This document shows, in pieces, positions 46,330 through 57,389 of a DNA stretch of 64,000 nt. A program made the translations under genes and the position numbers. This DNA is from Sternotherus odoratus (taxonomy: Eukaryota > Chordata > Testudines > Kinosternidae). Every line of letters starts with the position of its first letter. Position 1 is the first letter of the stretch. The DNA lies in the NCBI GenBank assembly GCA_032164245.1, contig JAVMKO010000022.1, positions 9,547,845 to 9,611,844 of the forward strand. Direction: 5' to 3'. The notes beneath the pieces were generated by a model, which had not been told where the DNA came from, ran no database searches, and was given only the letters and a program-made list of their open reading frames with translations.

Positions 46330-46565
46330 GTGATAGTGAGAGGAAGAATGGTCTTGTGGTTAAAGCACGTGAGATCCAGTTCTTTTCCCAGCTCTGCTCC
46401 CTCTAGCTTTGGATAAGTCACATTTTTTGCCTCGGTTTCTCTGTAAAATTAAGAATGCTCCCTTACCTCACAAAGGTTGTGTGAGGTTTTAATTCTTTCG
46501 TATTTGTTAGTGTTGAGATCATGTGAAAGGCAGCATTATAGGAATACAAATATTGACTCAATGGT
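46330..46565 (+). mobile_element. MIR-like SINE, near full length
   Basis: The order gtcttgtggttaaagcac, tcccagctctgctccc, gcctcggtttctctgtaaaa and aaaggttgtgtgaggtt follows the MIR/CORE-SINE consensus from the tRNA-like head to the 3' part. It sits in the probable PPP1R15B 3' UTR. Confidence 0.7.
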
Positions 46566-47170
46566 GAGAACTAGAAAGGAGTGAAAATGTGAAGCTGACT
46601 CATGGGTTTTCATTGTCGCTAATTAAATAAAATTAAATTTGACTAAAATTCTATCAGTTTTAATAAGTTTTTAATATGTAAGGAATCTGCTTAATTTTTA
46701 ACCAGACAGCATCTGTCTTTTTCCAGACATCATCATGATAGCAATAAACAGTTTTCATTGAGGTACATATCTGCATGGGTAAGCACTTCAAATTAAATTG
46801 CTGTCCCTTCAAAGTATCAGGTGCAAAATTAAGAGGGAGATTTTGGCCCTAACTCTCAGCCACAGAAATCCGAACATAACATCCCTAAATGAAGGCAATC
46901 CAATTTTAGTCGTCTTTTCTCTTTCCGTTTCCTACAACATATCTTAAAATGGTAATGAAGGCTGTTTTTTGTATGTATGTGTTTCACTTAAGAACACGTG
47001 TTAATTTTAAACTTTAAATCAAAACTGTATCAGATTTTATTTTTATATAATTTTAGAGAGGTGAACATAGAAGCCTGACAACCTTCTAGATTGGCTTTAT
47101 ACAGATTTTAATTAATTTGATTGTATCCAATTTGTTGGGTTTTTATATCTAATGTTATATTTCTGTATAT

Positions 47171-47209
47171 AATAAAATTATTCAGAACTAATCTGTAAAT
47201 TGAAATAAA
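47171..47209 (+). terminator. PPP1R15B: Candidate PPP1R15B polyadenylation signals
   Basis: Two AATAAA hexamers lie at 47171-47176 and 47204-47209, about 3.4 kb after the stop. Another occurs at 46743-46748. The pair is the best candidate for the distal end of the transcript. Confidence 0.45.
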
Positions 47210-47864
47210 GATATTTGCAAGATAGTGCCAAGTTGTTTGTCTTTGAAGGATATTACATAAGATATGTGGGGTGGAACTGCAAACCAGAGTCTGCTAAACA
47301 TCTTTATGTAATTTGTACCCTTATTTCAGAGAGTAACTGGTCCAGTAAAAACTATAAATATATCTACAAGTTTTATGTGCAGCTGTTGCAAAGGAGAAAT
47401 ACAGTGCTTTGTTTTCCTTTAACAAGCTTGTTTTATTTGATATGTGAGCAGTTTTATGCTGTTATTTCTTAAACTAAATTGCTATGGGCTTGATCAGAGG
47501 TTGGAGAGATTTTAGGGAAAACAAAGTGATGTAAAAGTGGCATTGGTGATTCAGAAGTTGACACTTTTAACTCTGAGTGGTAGTAAGAGATCCTCTGTAG
47601 CTGAAATGTCGGTCTTTTGGTCAAAATATAAAGTTTAGGGTCCAGGCTACATGCAGTCAAGATCTTGTGACCCTTTTTGAAACAGTAGGGATTTAATCTT
47701 AATCAGATTACCATTTGGATAATACATTTTGTCTGCTGAAATTCCCCTTGTAGTTGACATTAGATGTAGTATACTTGTAAACTATAGTCCGTATAGATAG
47801 ATACTTCCTTCCCTAATCAAGATATGTAGTGTTATGCAGTTAAACCGTTCTGTTTTAATAGTGG

Positions 47865-47868
<4 letters not shown>

Positions 47869-47923
<55 letters not shown>

Positions 47924-47935
47924 TATATATATATA
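47869..47935. repeat. TA dinucleotide repeat
   Basis: About 33 TA units form a near-perfect alternating tract with one phase switch (taataata) at about 47915. It is self-complementary and could extrude as a cruciform. Confidence 0.95.
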
Positions 47936-50642
47936 AGTATCTTGGGATCTTCACACACACACAAAAAGTTGCTCTCTTCCCCTCCTCACATGGAATTTTA
48001 CTTGAGACTTGATTTGTTTCATGAGCTAAACAGCTAATGTTGCTTTAAATTAGAATCCCTTATAATGTTTTCCATGTGTTGCTTTCTGGCATCACTGTCT
48101 AAATTATTCATTTTCTTCTGTATGTGTTTCACCAGCTGTAATAGACTATGGATTGGTGATTGGTACAGAACAGCAGGTGCACAGATCCAGAGGGTGGCTA
48201 GGTGCAATAGAGACCTAATCCATGGTACTACCACCCCATGTCAGATTTCTTGTCCCCTTCTAAAGGGTTGTGTCCATTTTATGCAAACATGCTCATGATT
48301 CCAAATTTCTTATAAATCAAGGAAAAATGTTACACATAAAATGGGAACCAGTTGACAATGTTATGAAAATGTGTTAGGGGGGAGGAGGGCAGCATGATGT
48401 ACCACAATGAATGTTCTATTCAGTTGTACAATGTTTTTTCGGTAAATGTTCATGAAGGGGGCAGTGCAAAAAATCACAACTGTACAATTGCAGTTTTCTT
48501 AGAAGGGCAACAGAGGTCCCTGTTGGCAGCAGAATGGAATATACAAAATCCGAGGTGATGCTGCTACTGTGTATCATGCACCAGATTTGGGACTCCTACT
48601 ATTTTGTGAATGGATGTTACTTGTTATGTCAATTAAGAGTCCCATCTTGATTATAGAATGCACAAATGGTTTATGTACCATAGGAAGGAACTTGTCATTT
48701 TAAAGAAATAGCAGAATAGGATGCTAAAGGTAGTAGATCTGACTAATTTGCTGAGAAGTGGTTTAAAAAAAATTGGGTCTATGCTCAGTAGTAAAATAAA
48801 TTATCTAAAGGATTAATATGACTGTATTAAAGGCTTCAAATAACTACTGTTTTTGCCTTATCTCCTATAACCGAAGGAAGTGAGCCCTCACTCCTTCATG
48901 CAGAAAGTAATAATACTCATTTGGAATGCGTTATGAGGGAAACACAAAACCAAAGAGTAGAAATAAGTTGAGGAAGCAGATTTCAGTGCCTGGAAGAGGA
49001 CAAGCCTGGCAAAGCAGGAACCTGGGATTACAGTACAAGTAAAAACTTTCAAGATGTTTTGCATTATCAGATACCTCATTGCTCTTTCTGTTGAGAGCAT
49101 AATCTATTGCTATGTAATGTCTCTTGGTAACAGATCTCTTACTAGTGCAGATTAGTATTTGTGGCTGTTGCAGCTGTATGGGTGTAATAACTATTTTCAT
49201 CTGCTTTGTGCACTTTTCAGTAATCTTGAGAACTGGCAGGTGTGAATAGGGAGATGGAGCCGGTCTGTGTGCACTGGAGCTTTAAGTAGGCAAATGGTCT
49301 TCTGTGCTTCATTGCCATCTTGTGGTCAGTTCTAGTCTTTTGAGTGCCTCTATTTTTATTAAACATGGCCTGCTTGGAGCTAATGTCGTCTGGTGCCGGT
49401 GGTGCTTGCCCTGCAGTCTGCTGACAATGGAATCTTCGGTATAATGGCTTGATGGATATTCAGACAATTGCACTGCTCGGTTGACCATTTCTAACAGAAG
49501 ACTGCGGTCGTGACTGTTTCAAGGGGCCTTGGTGCTTTCGGAAAATGGACCTTTCAGTGGTGGTTCTAGAGGCAGTAGTTTCAGAAGGCGGGATATTTGA
49601 AATTTGACACTCTCTTCAATTTCAGGTCAGTAGCAAAAAATATGGGGAATTAATGATGTTGGCTAAGGCCAGGCATTACCGTGGGTAGCACTGTTTACTT
49701 CCCCCTCACAGCATAGTTAATGCACCTGAGTCTGAACCCACAGCTCTCCCAGATCTCTCTTGAACGAAGATTGCCAAACTTGTTTGCTTGGCAATGGCTT
49801 AGAAGGAAAATTATCATTCTTAGGCAGGGAGAGATCCTGCTCAGCTTGTTGGAATCTTTGGAAACAATACCTGAGTTAATCACTAATAGCTTAGCAAATG
49901 TCCAAAAGCTGTTGTCTCCACATATTCCTATGTCAAATGATCTTTTTTCTGAAAAGCTATTTTAACCTCTTTCACAAATGGCTCTAAGGTCTGTGAAGAT
50001 AATGAATAAAAATGTACACTGTGTAGGATACCCTATTTAGTCGAACATAGAATTTAGTCAAAGTCATAGAATTTAGTCAAATCAAAAGCTTATTTTTTTT
50101 CCTCAGGTCTGCCAGCACATTTAGCTGCAAGCTGGAATGTGAAAATCTGGTTGGTAACTTTTTTTGCTTTTTATTGGACTAGTACTAAAGAGTCTGCCAT
50201 TTGAATGTAGCTGATGTTAGGCAGAGCACAATTTCTTTTGTTATCCTCTGTCGAGTTCTGTATCATTTCCACAGGCCTAACAGGAGTAAGTACATAGTGA
50301 TAAACAAGTTAAGCAGCTATGAATAATTGACACACTGAGTAAATATGCCAGCAGCTGTTTAGTCAGCTCTATCAATACCAAATTCCATTTATGCATTGCT
50401 TGATATTACTACATGGAGATAGTTTTGCCCTACCGAGAACAGGTTTCCTCAGAAAATCCACCATGTGGTTGGAGGAAGAGGGAATGCAGGATGACTGAAT
50501 CCCAATGAGTGGAATTCAGGAAAAGTTCCACAGACACCTTTTATCTGCACTGTAGAACTGATCAGCTATTACTGTGAAAGGAGCTCAGGTTACATCAGCT
50601 CCTGGCTGGTTGTTTGTTTCATCAACTGGGAGGCAACGATTT

Positions 50643-50667
50643 AAAAAAAAAAAAAAAAAAAAAAAAA
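50643..50667. repeat. 25-base poly-A run
   Basis: An uninterrupted A tract. No retroposed body or flanking duplication was identified next to it. Confidence 0.9.
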
Positions 50668-51239
50668 GCTTTGTAAAAGCTGGCCATTTCCCTTGAGGGA
50701 AAGAAGCACAAGAAACCCTTAGTAGCAGGCATCCATCTGTTAGTGCTGCCTGATGCTACAGCACGTAATGACAGGTCTGCTGGTAGCAAAAACAATTGCT
50801 ACTTTCCAGTTGGCCCGGTTGTTTGAGGACATCTTGCATGCAACACCCTTCTTCTGTCTGGTATAGTTGTGTGAAAAAGCCACACAGCTAGGGGAAAATC
50901 AACTGTATACAGAATGCTGACAAATGTCTAAAATTCCATCCCCAGACTTTCAATTCTGGTAATGTTAGATGTGGAACAGTTTGAGAGAGATGATTTTAAA
51001 TTGGTGTTCCTTTAATGAACGGATTTAAGCCCTATAGAAGTTCCTATTTTTCCTATAAAATATTGATTTGTATTAAATTGTGTATAGAAGTTCCTACAGA
51101 ATATCTATTTGTATTAAGATTGCACAGAAAGCCCCATCCAAGGTCAGGGACCCATTGTTCTTGATTCTGTACATACATATAGTGTGAGAGAGAGAGTCTC
51201 TGTCCTGAACAGTTTATAAGCCCGCCTTGTGTATTTAGC

Positions 51240-51640
51240 TAGGGATGGGAGAAAGGAGGTGGTACCCTCATTTTATCAATGGGGAACTGAGGCCTTGTTG
51301 ACACAAACTTGCACCAGTGTAAAGAGATCTTGTTTTTTAAAATTGATTTTGTTAAACCTGTGCAAGCCCCTAGGAGAATGCACTTATTGATATACAACTG
51401 TTTCAGCAGTTTAACTTGTTGATACACTGCTGTCGGTTGTAAAGACAAAATAAGCAAAGGTGTGTCCACATGTAATATGTTTGTGCCAATTTAAATCTGT
51501 TTGCAAACAGATTTAAGTTAAACAGATGCAGCTTGTGTGTGTGGAGCAGACGTGAGGCACAGAGAGATTAAGCAATTTGTTTATGGTCATACACAGTTTG
51601 TAGCAGAGCTGGGAACTGAACCCAGAGCTGTCTGTTGTTG
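51240..51640 (-). mobile_element. Old MIR/L2-like repeat split by a younger insertion
   Basis: The pieces ctcattttatcaatgggg-aactgagg (to 51292) and cacagagagattaagcaa onward (from 51558) read continuously as a common ancient amniote repeat, ending gcagagctgggaactgaacc. The transposon at 51293-51552 lies between them. Confidence 0.55.
51293..51552. mobile_element. Short DNA transposon inserted in an older repeat
   Basis: It starts ccttgttgacacaaacttg and ends gtgtgtgtggagcagacg, a loose inverted pair. The pentamer tgagg occurs on both sides (51288-51292 and 51553-51557) as the likely remnant of a target duplication. No ORF is present. Confidence 0.5.
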
Positions 51641-53010
51641 AAATGTCATTATTGTTTAGTTGAGGAGCTCCACAATAACAAACGCACACAATTATACAGA
51701 CGTGAGCCCTCATAGTGAAAACAGTGACCCTGTGGATAAAGAAATTGGATGCAAGTTCCTTGTTGCAATCTCCGTTCCAGTGAAACTTCTCAGAATGAAG
51801 CTTTCTGGGGATGAGGGGCAGGGAGAGGATAAGAGGCCAATGCCATAGTGACAATTGTGTAAATACGGGGATGGAGAGATATTAGAGCAGTCATAGAAAT
51901 GGTTACTTAATAATCATGCATGGTGGTAATACTTGCCAATAAAAGGCTGTTGGACATCTGTTCAGAACGCAGTTATGTGGACTCCATCATGCCAGCCAAT
52001 GTTTTCTCCCTGTGTTTAATATTCTACAGCTATCAGCAAAGCACAGTAGGGTCAACTGTGGGGTTTACAGCAGAACGTGCAGCAGTGATGCTCCTCAACA
52101 TGTTACATTTTAAGTCATTAACAATCCAGACAGGAGTATGCAATAATTATACTTTCTATTTAGCTAGAACTTGCATTCCCAAAATCTCAGAGGGGTGACT
52201 ATCATTGTCTTCTTATTAGATGGGGAAGCCAAGGCACAGCTGGGCAAATAACTTACCCATGGTGATAAAGCAAGGTGGCGCTAAAGCTCACTGCAGAATC
52301 AAATTTCCTGACCCTCTATTCCCTGATCTATTAATTATAATGGACTCCTATATTGTCCATTACATGATGTGACCTTTCAGCTCACTTACCAGTCATCTAA
52401 ATTTACCTCCTCATCCTCAATGATCCCCAACATGTTTCAAGCACTGTAGAGTAGTTTAATTGCGTCAGTGGTTGAATGAGCTGTATCTCTGACGTTGAAC
52501 AGAGTAACCAAACTGCATGAGCCATAATCGAGTGATTTTTAAGGGAGGGAGGTGGTCATGGTGGAATAAATTTGCTAATATAGATTCACTTGAAATTAGG
52601 TAGGAAAAATTATGATTTAGGCTTGAATTGGGCCAGTTCCCTGGGTGTAATCCTATTGTTCAATTAATAATATATTACTGAGATGTGCAAGTACCCTTAT
52701 AAACATTTTATTGATGCATTCCATGGGACCATTTGAAAATGTCTTCCAGACAAACAAGTTCTGAGGTAGAATTTCCATTAGGAGAAGAAAATCTTTCGTC
52801 CAGAAGGTGGTGCCAGAATTCCTTTGACTTGCTGATTATAAATACAGTAGGTGCCTGGTTGTGACTTATTCTTCTGATCAGCATAGTCTTTCTGACACTG
52901 TTAAGAGATGTGAATGCCAGCGGGGGTTACTGTGAGCAAGGGTAGTCTGAGGGGTGTGTGTGTGTGTGTTACATTATGGCCACCATGCACTGCTCAGGGT
53001 GTTACTGACG

Positions 53011-53293
53011 TACAGTAAACCCTCGATTTAACGGACTTCGAATGCAACGGACAAAATTTCTGAGCAAGTCTGATGCATCCGAAATCCATTTCTCGGGGAC
53101 TGGCTGCCAGCTCCCGGATGCCGCCCGGGTCCAGGCAGTGGGCGGGCTGCGGAGCTGCCGCCCCGACCCTGTGGCTGTCGGGCTGCTGCTCCGACAGCTC
53201 GTTTTTGGTTTTTTTTTAATTAAATAACGGACTTTTTGATTTAACGGACACCCCCTCGCCCGAATTAGTCCGTTAAATGGAGGTTTTACTGTA
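53011..53293. mobile_element. Tc1/mariner (Tigger-like) non-autonomous transposon
   Basis: It begins CAGTAAACCCTCGATTTAAC at 53013 and ends in the inverted ccgttaaatggaggttttac-TG at 53291, flanked on both sides by TA. Terminal CAGT/ACTG, TA duplications and the CGATTTAACGGAC wording fit pogo/Tigger elements. The interior (about 53100-53200) is unusually GC-rich, and no transposase remains. Confidence 0.85.
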
Positions 53294-55563
53294 ATATGGA
53301 TTTTATCATAATAGAAATAAATAGCCAGTACCCTTTGAGTGTGCGTGTGTCTATTGCTATGCATTCATCATATGGTTGACAGTATGGATATATTTTGTCT
53401 ACACGTTAATCTGCAAAGAGCTCCAAGTGCTATATGCCTTTCTGGGGTTGAGACTAGCCCGTAGCACTACATAGATAGGGGAGCTTGGGCCAAAGGCAGT
53501 GGTGTGCCTCTTTCCCAGACAGAACTAAGTCCTGTGCATCTTTAACATTCCTGGAATATTAGTAGTTAAGGTCCCAGCTGCATGACCTTCATAAAATAAA
53601 CCTCAGAGTACTTGGTTTATCTGCCTCAGAAGGATGAAGGGGTAAGTTTACCCTGACAGTTTGAATCTGTGGTTCCAAGGATGGTAGGAATTTCCTACTT
53701 AACTCTTCAACCATTAAGCTGTGTGTGTATATAACACCAGTGCTCCACCTATCACAGGCCTTTCCAAGGTACTTTGACCGAAAGAGTGACCTAGAATGAG
53801 TAGATTCCATTACCCCCCCCCCCTTTCCTTTTTTTAAAACCTAGCCACACATTGCCCTGCTATTCACAATCTCTGCAAGCAAAGGCTTTTAGTGTTCTCT
53901 GGAGGTAATCAGTGCTCAGTCTAGCCACTCGTATTACAAACCTCATTACAGAGCTGAGCTGGTTCTGGCCCCTGAACCAGAACTGGACTGCACCACGTGG
54001 CTGGGAAGAAGCCTCAGCAGAAACAGCACCTTACAGCCTGGATTTCTCACCAGCTGACAGAGCAACTAATTAGCAGAATGTTGTCATGGCCGAGCTCCCA
54101 TCCTTTCTTTTAAAAATAAGCTGTGAGTGACTGCGCTCCTCCTTCCGCACAGGGTTGCTCAGCAGGTCTCCTCCTCCTTGGACTGCACCTCACCCAGATG
54201 TGCCCTGCTGTTAATGTAACTCACACATTCCTCCCGATACAAGTGTCTGTCTGGGAGGAGGGTAGTACTGTAATGTCCAGGTTGCCCCACACACTGGCTG
54301 ACGCCAGGAACGCTGACAGGCAGTGTGCGAGTTAACTCCGCTTTTCTCCCTGTCTCCTGGGTTTTCCTGCATTTGTGTCATACTCTTAACAAATTTGGAT
54401 CTTTTGAGCTAGGATCCCGTTGGTGAAGCTCTCAGAGAGACAAAGGGGAATTGGGACTCCAGGGTTCTCTTCTCAAGCTGGGCCGGGAAGTTTCTTCACT
54501 TCTCTGTGCCTTGATTTCTCCTTCTGGCGAGAGGGCAGTAATCAGACCTGCTACCACCCAGGGGGGTTGTGATGTTTGATAGATGGAGATCTGCAAAGTG
54601 CTTTGAAAGGCTCAGCAGCTATGCTGCAGACAAGTGCAAAGTCTTGTCATCACAACAGCAGCTTGTGGGGGCAGGGGGGGGGGGTGCCCATTCCCTCCCC
54701 TCCCTGAGCTGTGCATTTTTGGTGAAGGAATGTTTAACAAAGGTTTTTTAAAAACCCAAGACTCTGCTGGTAATTTCCCCTTGAGTTTCCATTGGATTAA
54801 GAAATAAAGAAGGGGAAAATATCTCTTGTGGAAAGTAACCAAAGTTGATTGATGTACCTGACAGAACGGGGGAGCAGCTCTGGATTTTTGGCAAGGAGTG
54901 TATTAAAGCCCTCCAACAATCCACATATTATTTACCTGGGAGTCTGGAACAGCTCATGCTGGTTCCTTCTGGTAATATTTGATTAGTAAATTCTTAATAA
55001 TTGCCATAGCCATTTTTCCTGAATACACAGGGGAAAGGACCCAGAGGGTGCGGGTGGGGAGAGATTCAGATTCCCTGGAAGCATTATCCACAGAAGAAAG
55101 CGACTGTTTAAGATCAGATGAATTTATCCCATATGGGCCCCAGTCCTGCAAACTCTTAGGGTTGTGTTTCACTTTTAACAGTTCCACTGAACTCAGTGGC
55201 ACTTCACACTGTGTTTAGTATAGGTCTGTGCACTGTGTAGTGACTGCACAGTGAGTAATGATAGGCCCAGCTTCTTCCTGTCATCTCCCAGGTATCTGTG
55301 TCTTGCCCAAAGCTTACTCAATTGCAGAAAAATAAACAGAATTAGTTTGGCCCTTGATCCAGGAAGCTGTGCCCTCAGGGCAAACCACTATGCCCAAATA
55401 CAGCCCTGTTAACTTACATGGGTGAAATCCTGACCCCACTAAAGTCAATGGGGCTAGGATTTCACTCTTGCAATTGTAGGGTGGGACAAATGAAATAGTA
55501 CTATTCCTATTTTAATAATGAGGAGCTTAGACCCAGAGAGATTAAAGCTTCAATCACATAAAA
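53294..55563. other. Spacer, second part
   Basis: No gene is recognised. A MIR-like piece is listed separately. A small hairpin repeat lies at about 55422-55465, with gtgaaatcctgaccccac facing its own inverted copy. Poly-C and poly-G runs occur at about 53813-53822 and 54667-54684. Confidence 0.5.
54470..54612 (+). mobile_element. MIR-like SINE fragment
   Basis: The order aagtttcttcacttctctg, tgccttgatttctcc, ggggttgtgatg and gcaaagtgctttgaaa is a worn MIR core and 3' end. Confidence 0.55.
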
Positions 55564-55964
55564 CAGGGGTGTGCAAACTATGAGCTCCGGGGGTGCCGGC
55601 CCGCTCCCCCACAATGGAGCGCTGGGCCAAGTGGAGCAAACGGGGGGAGCGCTTAGCTAGGGGGTGGGGTTCCCAGGATGGTGGTTAGGGTGGGGGGTTT
55701 TGGGAGCAAGCAGTCAGGAAACAAAAAGCAGGGGGGCTTAGATAGGGGTTGGGGTCCTGGGAGGGCAATTAGAGTGTGGGGGCTCTCCAGAGGGGAATAT
55801 GAAGGGGCAAAGGAGGGTTGGAGGTTCTGAGGGGGGCAGTAAGTCGGTGGGGGTCAGATGGGAGCGGGGCCAAGCTGTTTGGGGAAGCATAGCCTTCCCT
55901 ACCCAGCCCCCCACAATTTTGAACCCCAATGTGGCCCTTGGGCCAAAAAGTTTGCCCACCCCAG
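55564..55964. mobile_element. hAT-type non-autonomous transposon
   Basis: It begins CAGGGGTGTGCAAACTATG and ends with the inverted aaaaagtttgcccaccccag. It is flanked by acataaaa (55556-55563) and acataagc (55965-55972), an 8-bp duplication with two mismatches. The interior is G-rich on the + strand and non-coding. Confidence 0.8.
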
Positions 55965-56049
55965 ACATAAGCACATGCTTAACTTTAGGCTCATGAATAC
56001 TGGTATTAATTTCAACAAGATTGCTCCTGTGCCTAAAGTTACCCATAGG

Positions 56050-56167
56050 TAGGGTGACCAGATATCCCAATTTTATAAGAACAGTACTGATTTGGGGGGC
56101 ATTTCTTTTATATAGGCGCCTATTATCCCCGTGTCCTGATTTTTACACCTGCTTTCTGGCCACCCTA
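56050..56167. mobile_element. 118-bp hAT-like MITE with TAGGGTGACCAGA termini
   Basis: The left end TAGGGTGACCAGA and the inverted right end TAGGGTGGCCAGA match at 12 of 13 positions. It is flanked by cccatagg and cacatagg, an 8-bp duplication with one mismatch. A related, more damaged copy lies at 34692-34812. Confidence 0.82.
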
Positions 56168-57200
56168 CACATAGGTGGTTGCAGTAGAGGCCCAAGTGAC
56201 TTACAAAAGGTCACATGGAACCAGGCTTTCAAGCCAGATCTCCCAGGGTAGCACTTTAACCCTAATGCCATCCTTCTCCTCATGACCAACATTAGCCTAG
56301 CCAATCCACCAGCATGGTGACACCTCTGCTGTGCGAAACCATCACCCAGGAACTGACTCTAAATCAAAACCAAGCTTATCCATTTCCTCATTGCTCCACT
56401 CTGACTGATCAGATTGTTTGTCACTCCCAGTCATTCAAAGAGCCATTGAAATATCCCTCTGGCTTTAGGCTAGCTCCATTCCCCACAGTTTTGAGCAGGG
56501 AGCCCGGTCTCACTGAAGCAGCCCTGTCCAGTGACACTCATCTGGAGACTCCTTCCTTTGTCCTGTTAACAGTAAATGAATCTTCCTCCTACTGCCATCA
56601 GGGGGTTTGAAAAGCACTGCAGAAGTGGAGCCACTTGGGATCACCTTGTTTCCAGTCTCCCCGACCCTATAAGACGTGCCACCCAAACTCCACCTATCCC
56701 CTTTAAAAGAAGTTTAATTGATGGCTGTGAAGTGAGAGAGCAAATACCCGCTGAACAGCCCAGATACTACTGTGTATTATAACCACAATCCCTGCATACT
56801 GCCTCCACTTGGCTTTGAGATCTGAAGCATCTGACCGTGTTTAAAGTTAACAGAAGGGAGTGAAGGCCATAATTACTCACTCATGAGTTAATTGTTGGTA
56901 ATTAAATAAAGGTGGCAATGGAGGAAGTGGCTAGGTACTAGCCATAAGAGTCATGCTGGTGTTACAGGAATGTTCTGTGTGGTTCAGGTCTTGGGCAAAG
57001 CAGCAGGTTGCCTCTGACAGGGTTAAATTTATGGGTCCCCTCCACCCCACTCTGCTCCTCCCAGCTGTTTGTAGCAAACAGAGTCTTGCTGGAAGGTCTG
57101 AACTAAACGAGTGTTTGTCTCCTGGTGGGACTGGCTGGGGTGGGTTTCTCTAGGGACTAAGCAGCAGCCAGGCTTCTCTCCCCTCCAGCCCCGCCTTGCA
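56168..57200. other. Spacer upstream of PLEKHA6 and probable promoter/5' UTR
   Basis: No repeat or gene is recognised. Composition rises in GC toward 57.0-57.3 kb but is not a clear CpG island. The transcription start of the WW-encoding PLEKHA6 form is presumably within the last few hundred bases, but no core promoter motif is compelling. Confidence 0.4.
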
Positions 57201-57306
57201 AGGAGCACGCCGGGGGGAGTGGCTGACTGCAGGGAGGGTCTGACTTCTGAGTTGGGTGGCTTTGGATTTCTCTCCATCTGCTGGCATCCTGCGGCAGGGG
57301 GGCTCC

Positions 57307-57389
57307 ATGGCTGATGACATTGACTGGCTGGACCTGCCTGGCAGGTGGACGTACGGCGTGTGTGGAGGCGGGCGAGTCTTCTTCATCAA
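57307..57389 (+). CDS. PLEKHA6: PLEKHA6 first coding exon
   Basis: It encodes MADDIDWLDLPGRWTYGV to GRVFFI plus AA. The ATG has T at -3 and G at +4, a moderate context, but WW1 begins only a few residues later, as in PLEKHA5, so this start is likely. The donor is gtatgt. Confidence 0.87.

Larger units (their letters stand above)
43748..47225 (+). other. PPP1R15B: PPP1R15B 3' UTR (probable)
   Basis: From the stop to the paired AATAAA signals near 47.2 kb no credible ORF is found. The tract from 45.1 kb on is AT-rich, as long 3' UTRs are, and the human gene also has a long 3' UTR of a few kb. It is interrupted by a GC-rich rDNA-like segment. A shorter 3' UTR ending earlier is possible. Confidence 0.5.
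47226..51292. other. Spacer between PPP1R15B and PLEKHA6, first part
   Basis: Mostly AT-rich sequence with no recognised gene. It contains a TA dinucleotide tract and a 25-base poly-A run, both listed separately, and an unexplained ORF at 49720-49965 that I could not match to any family. Confidence 0.5.
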
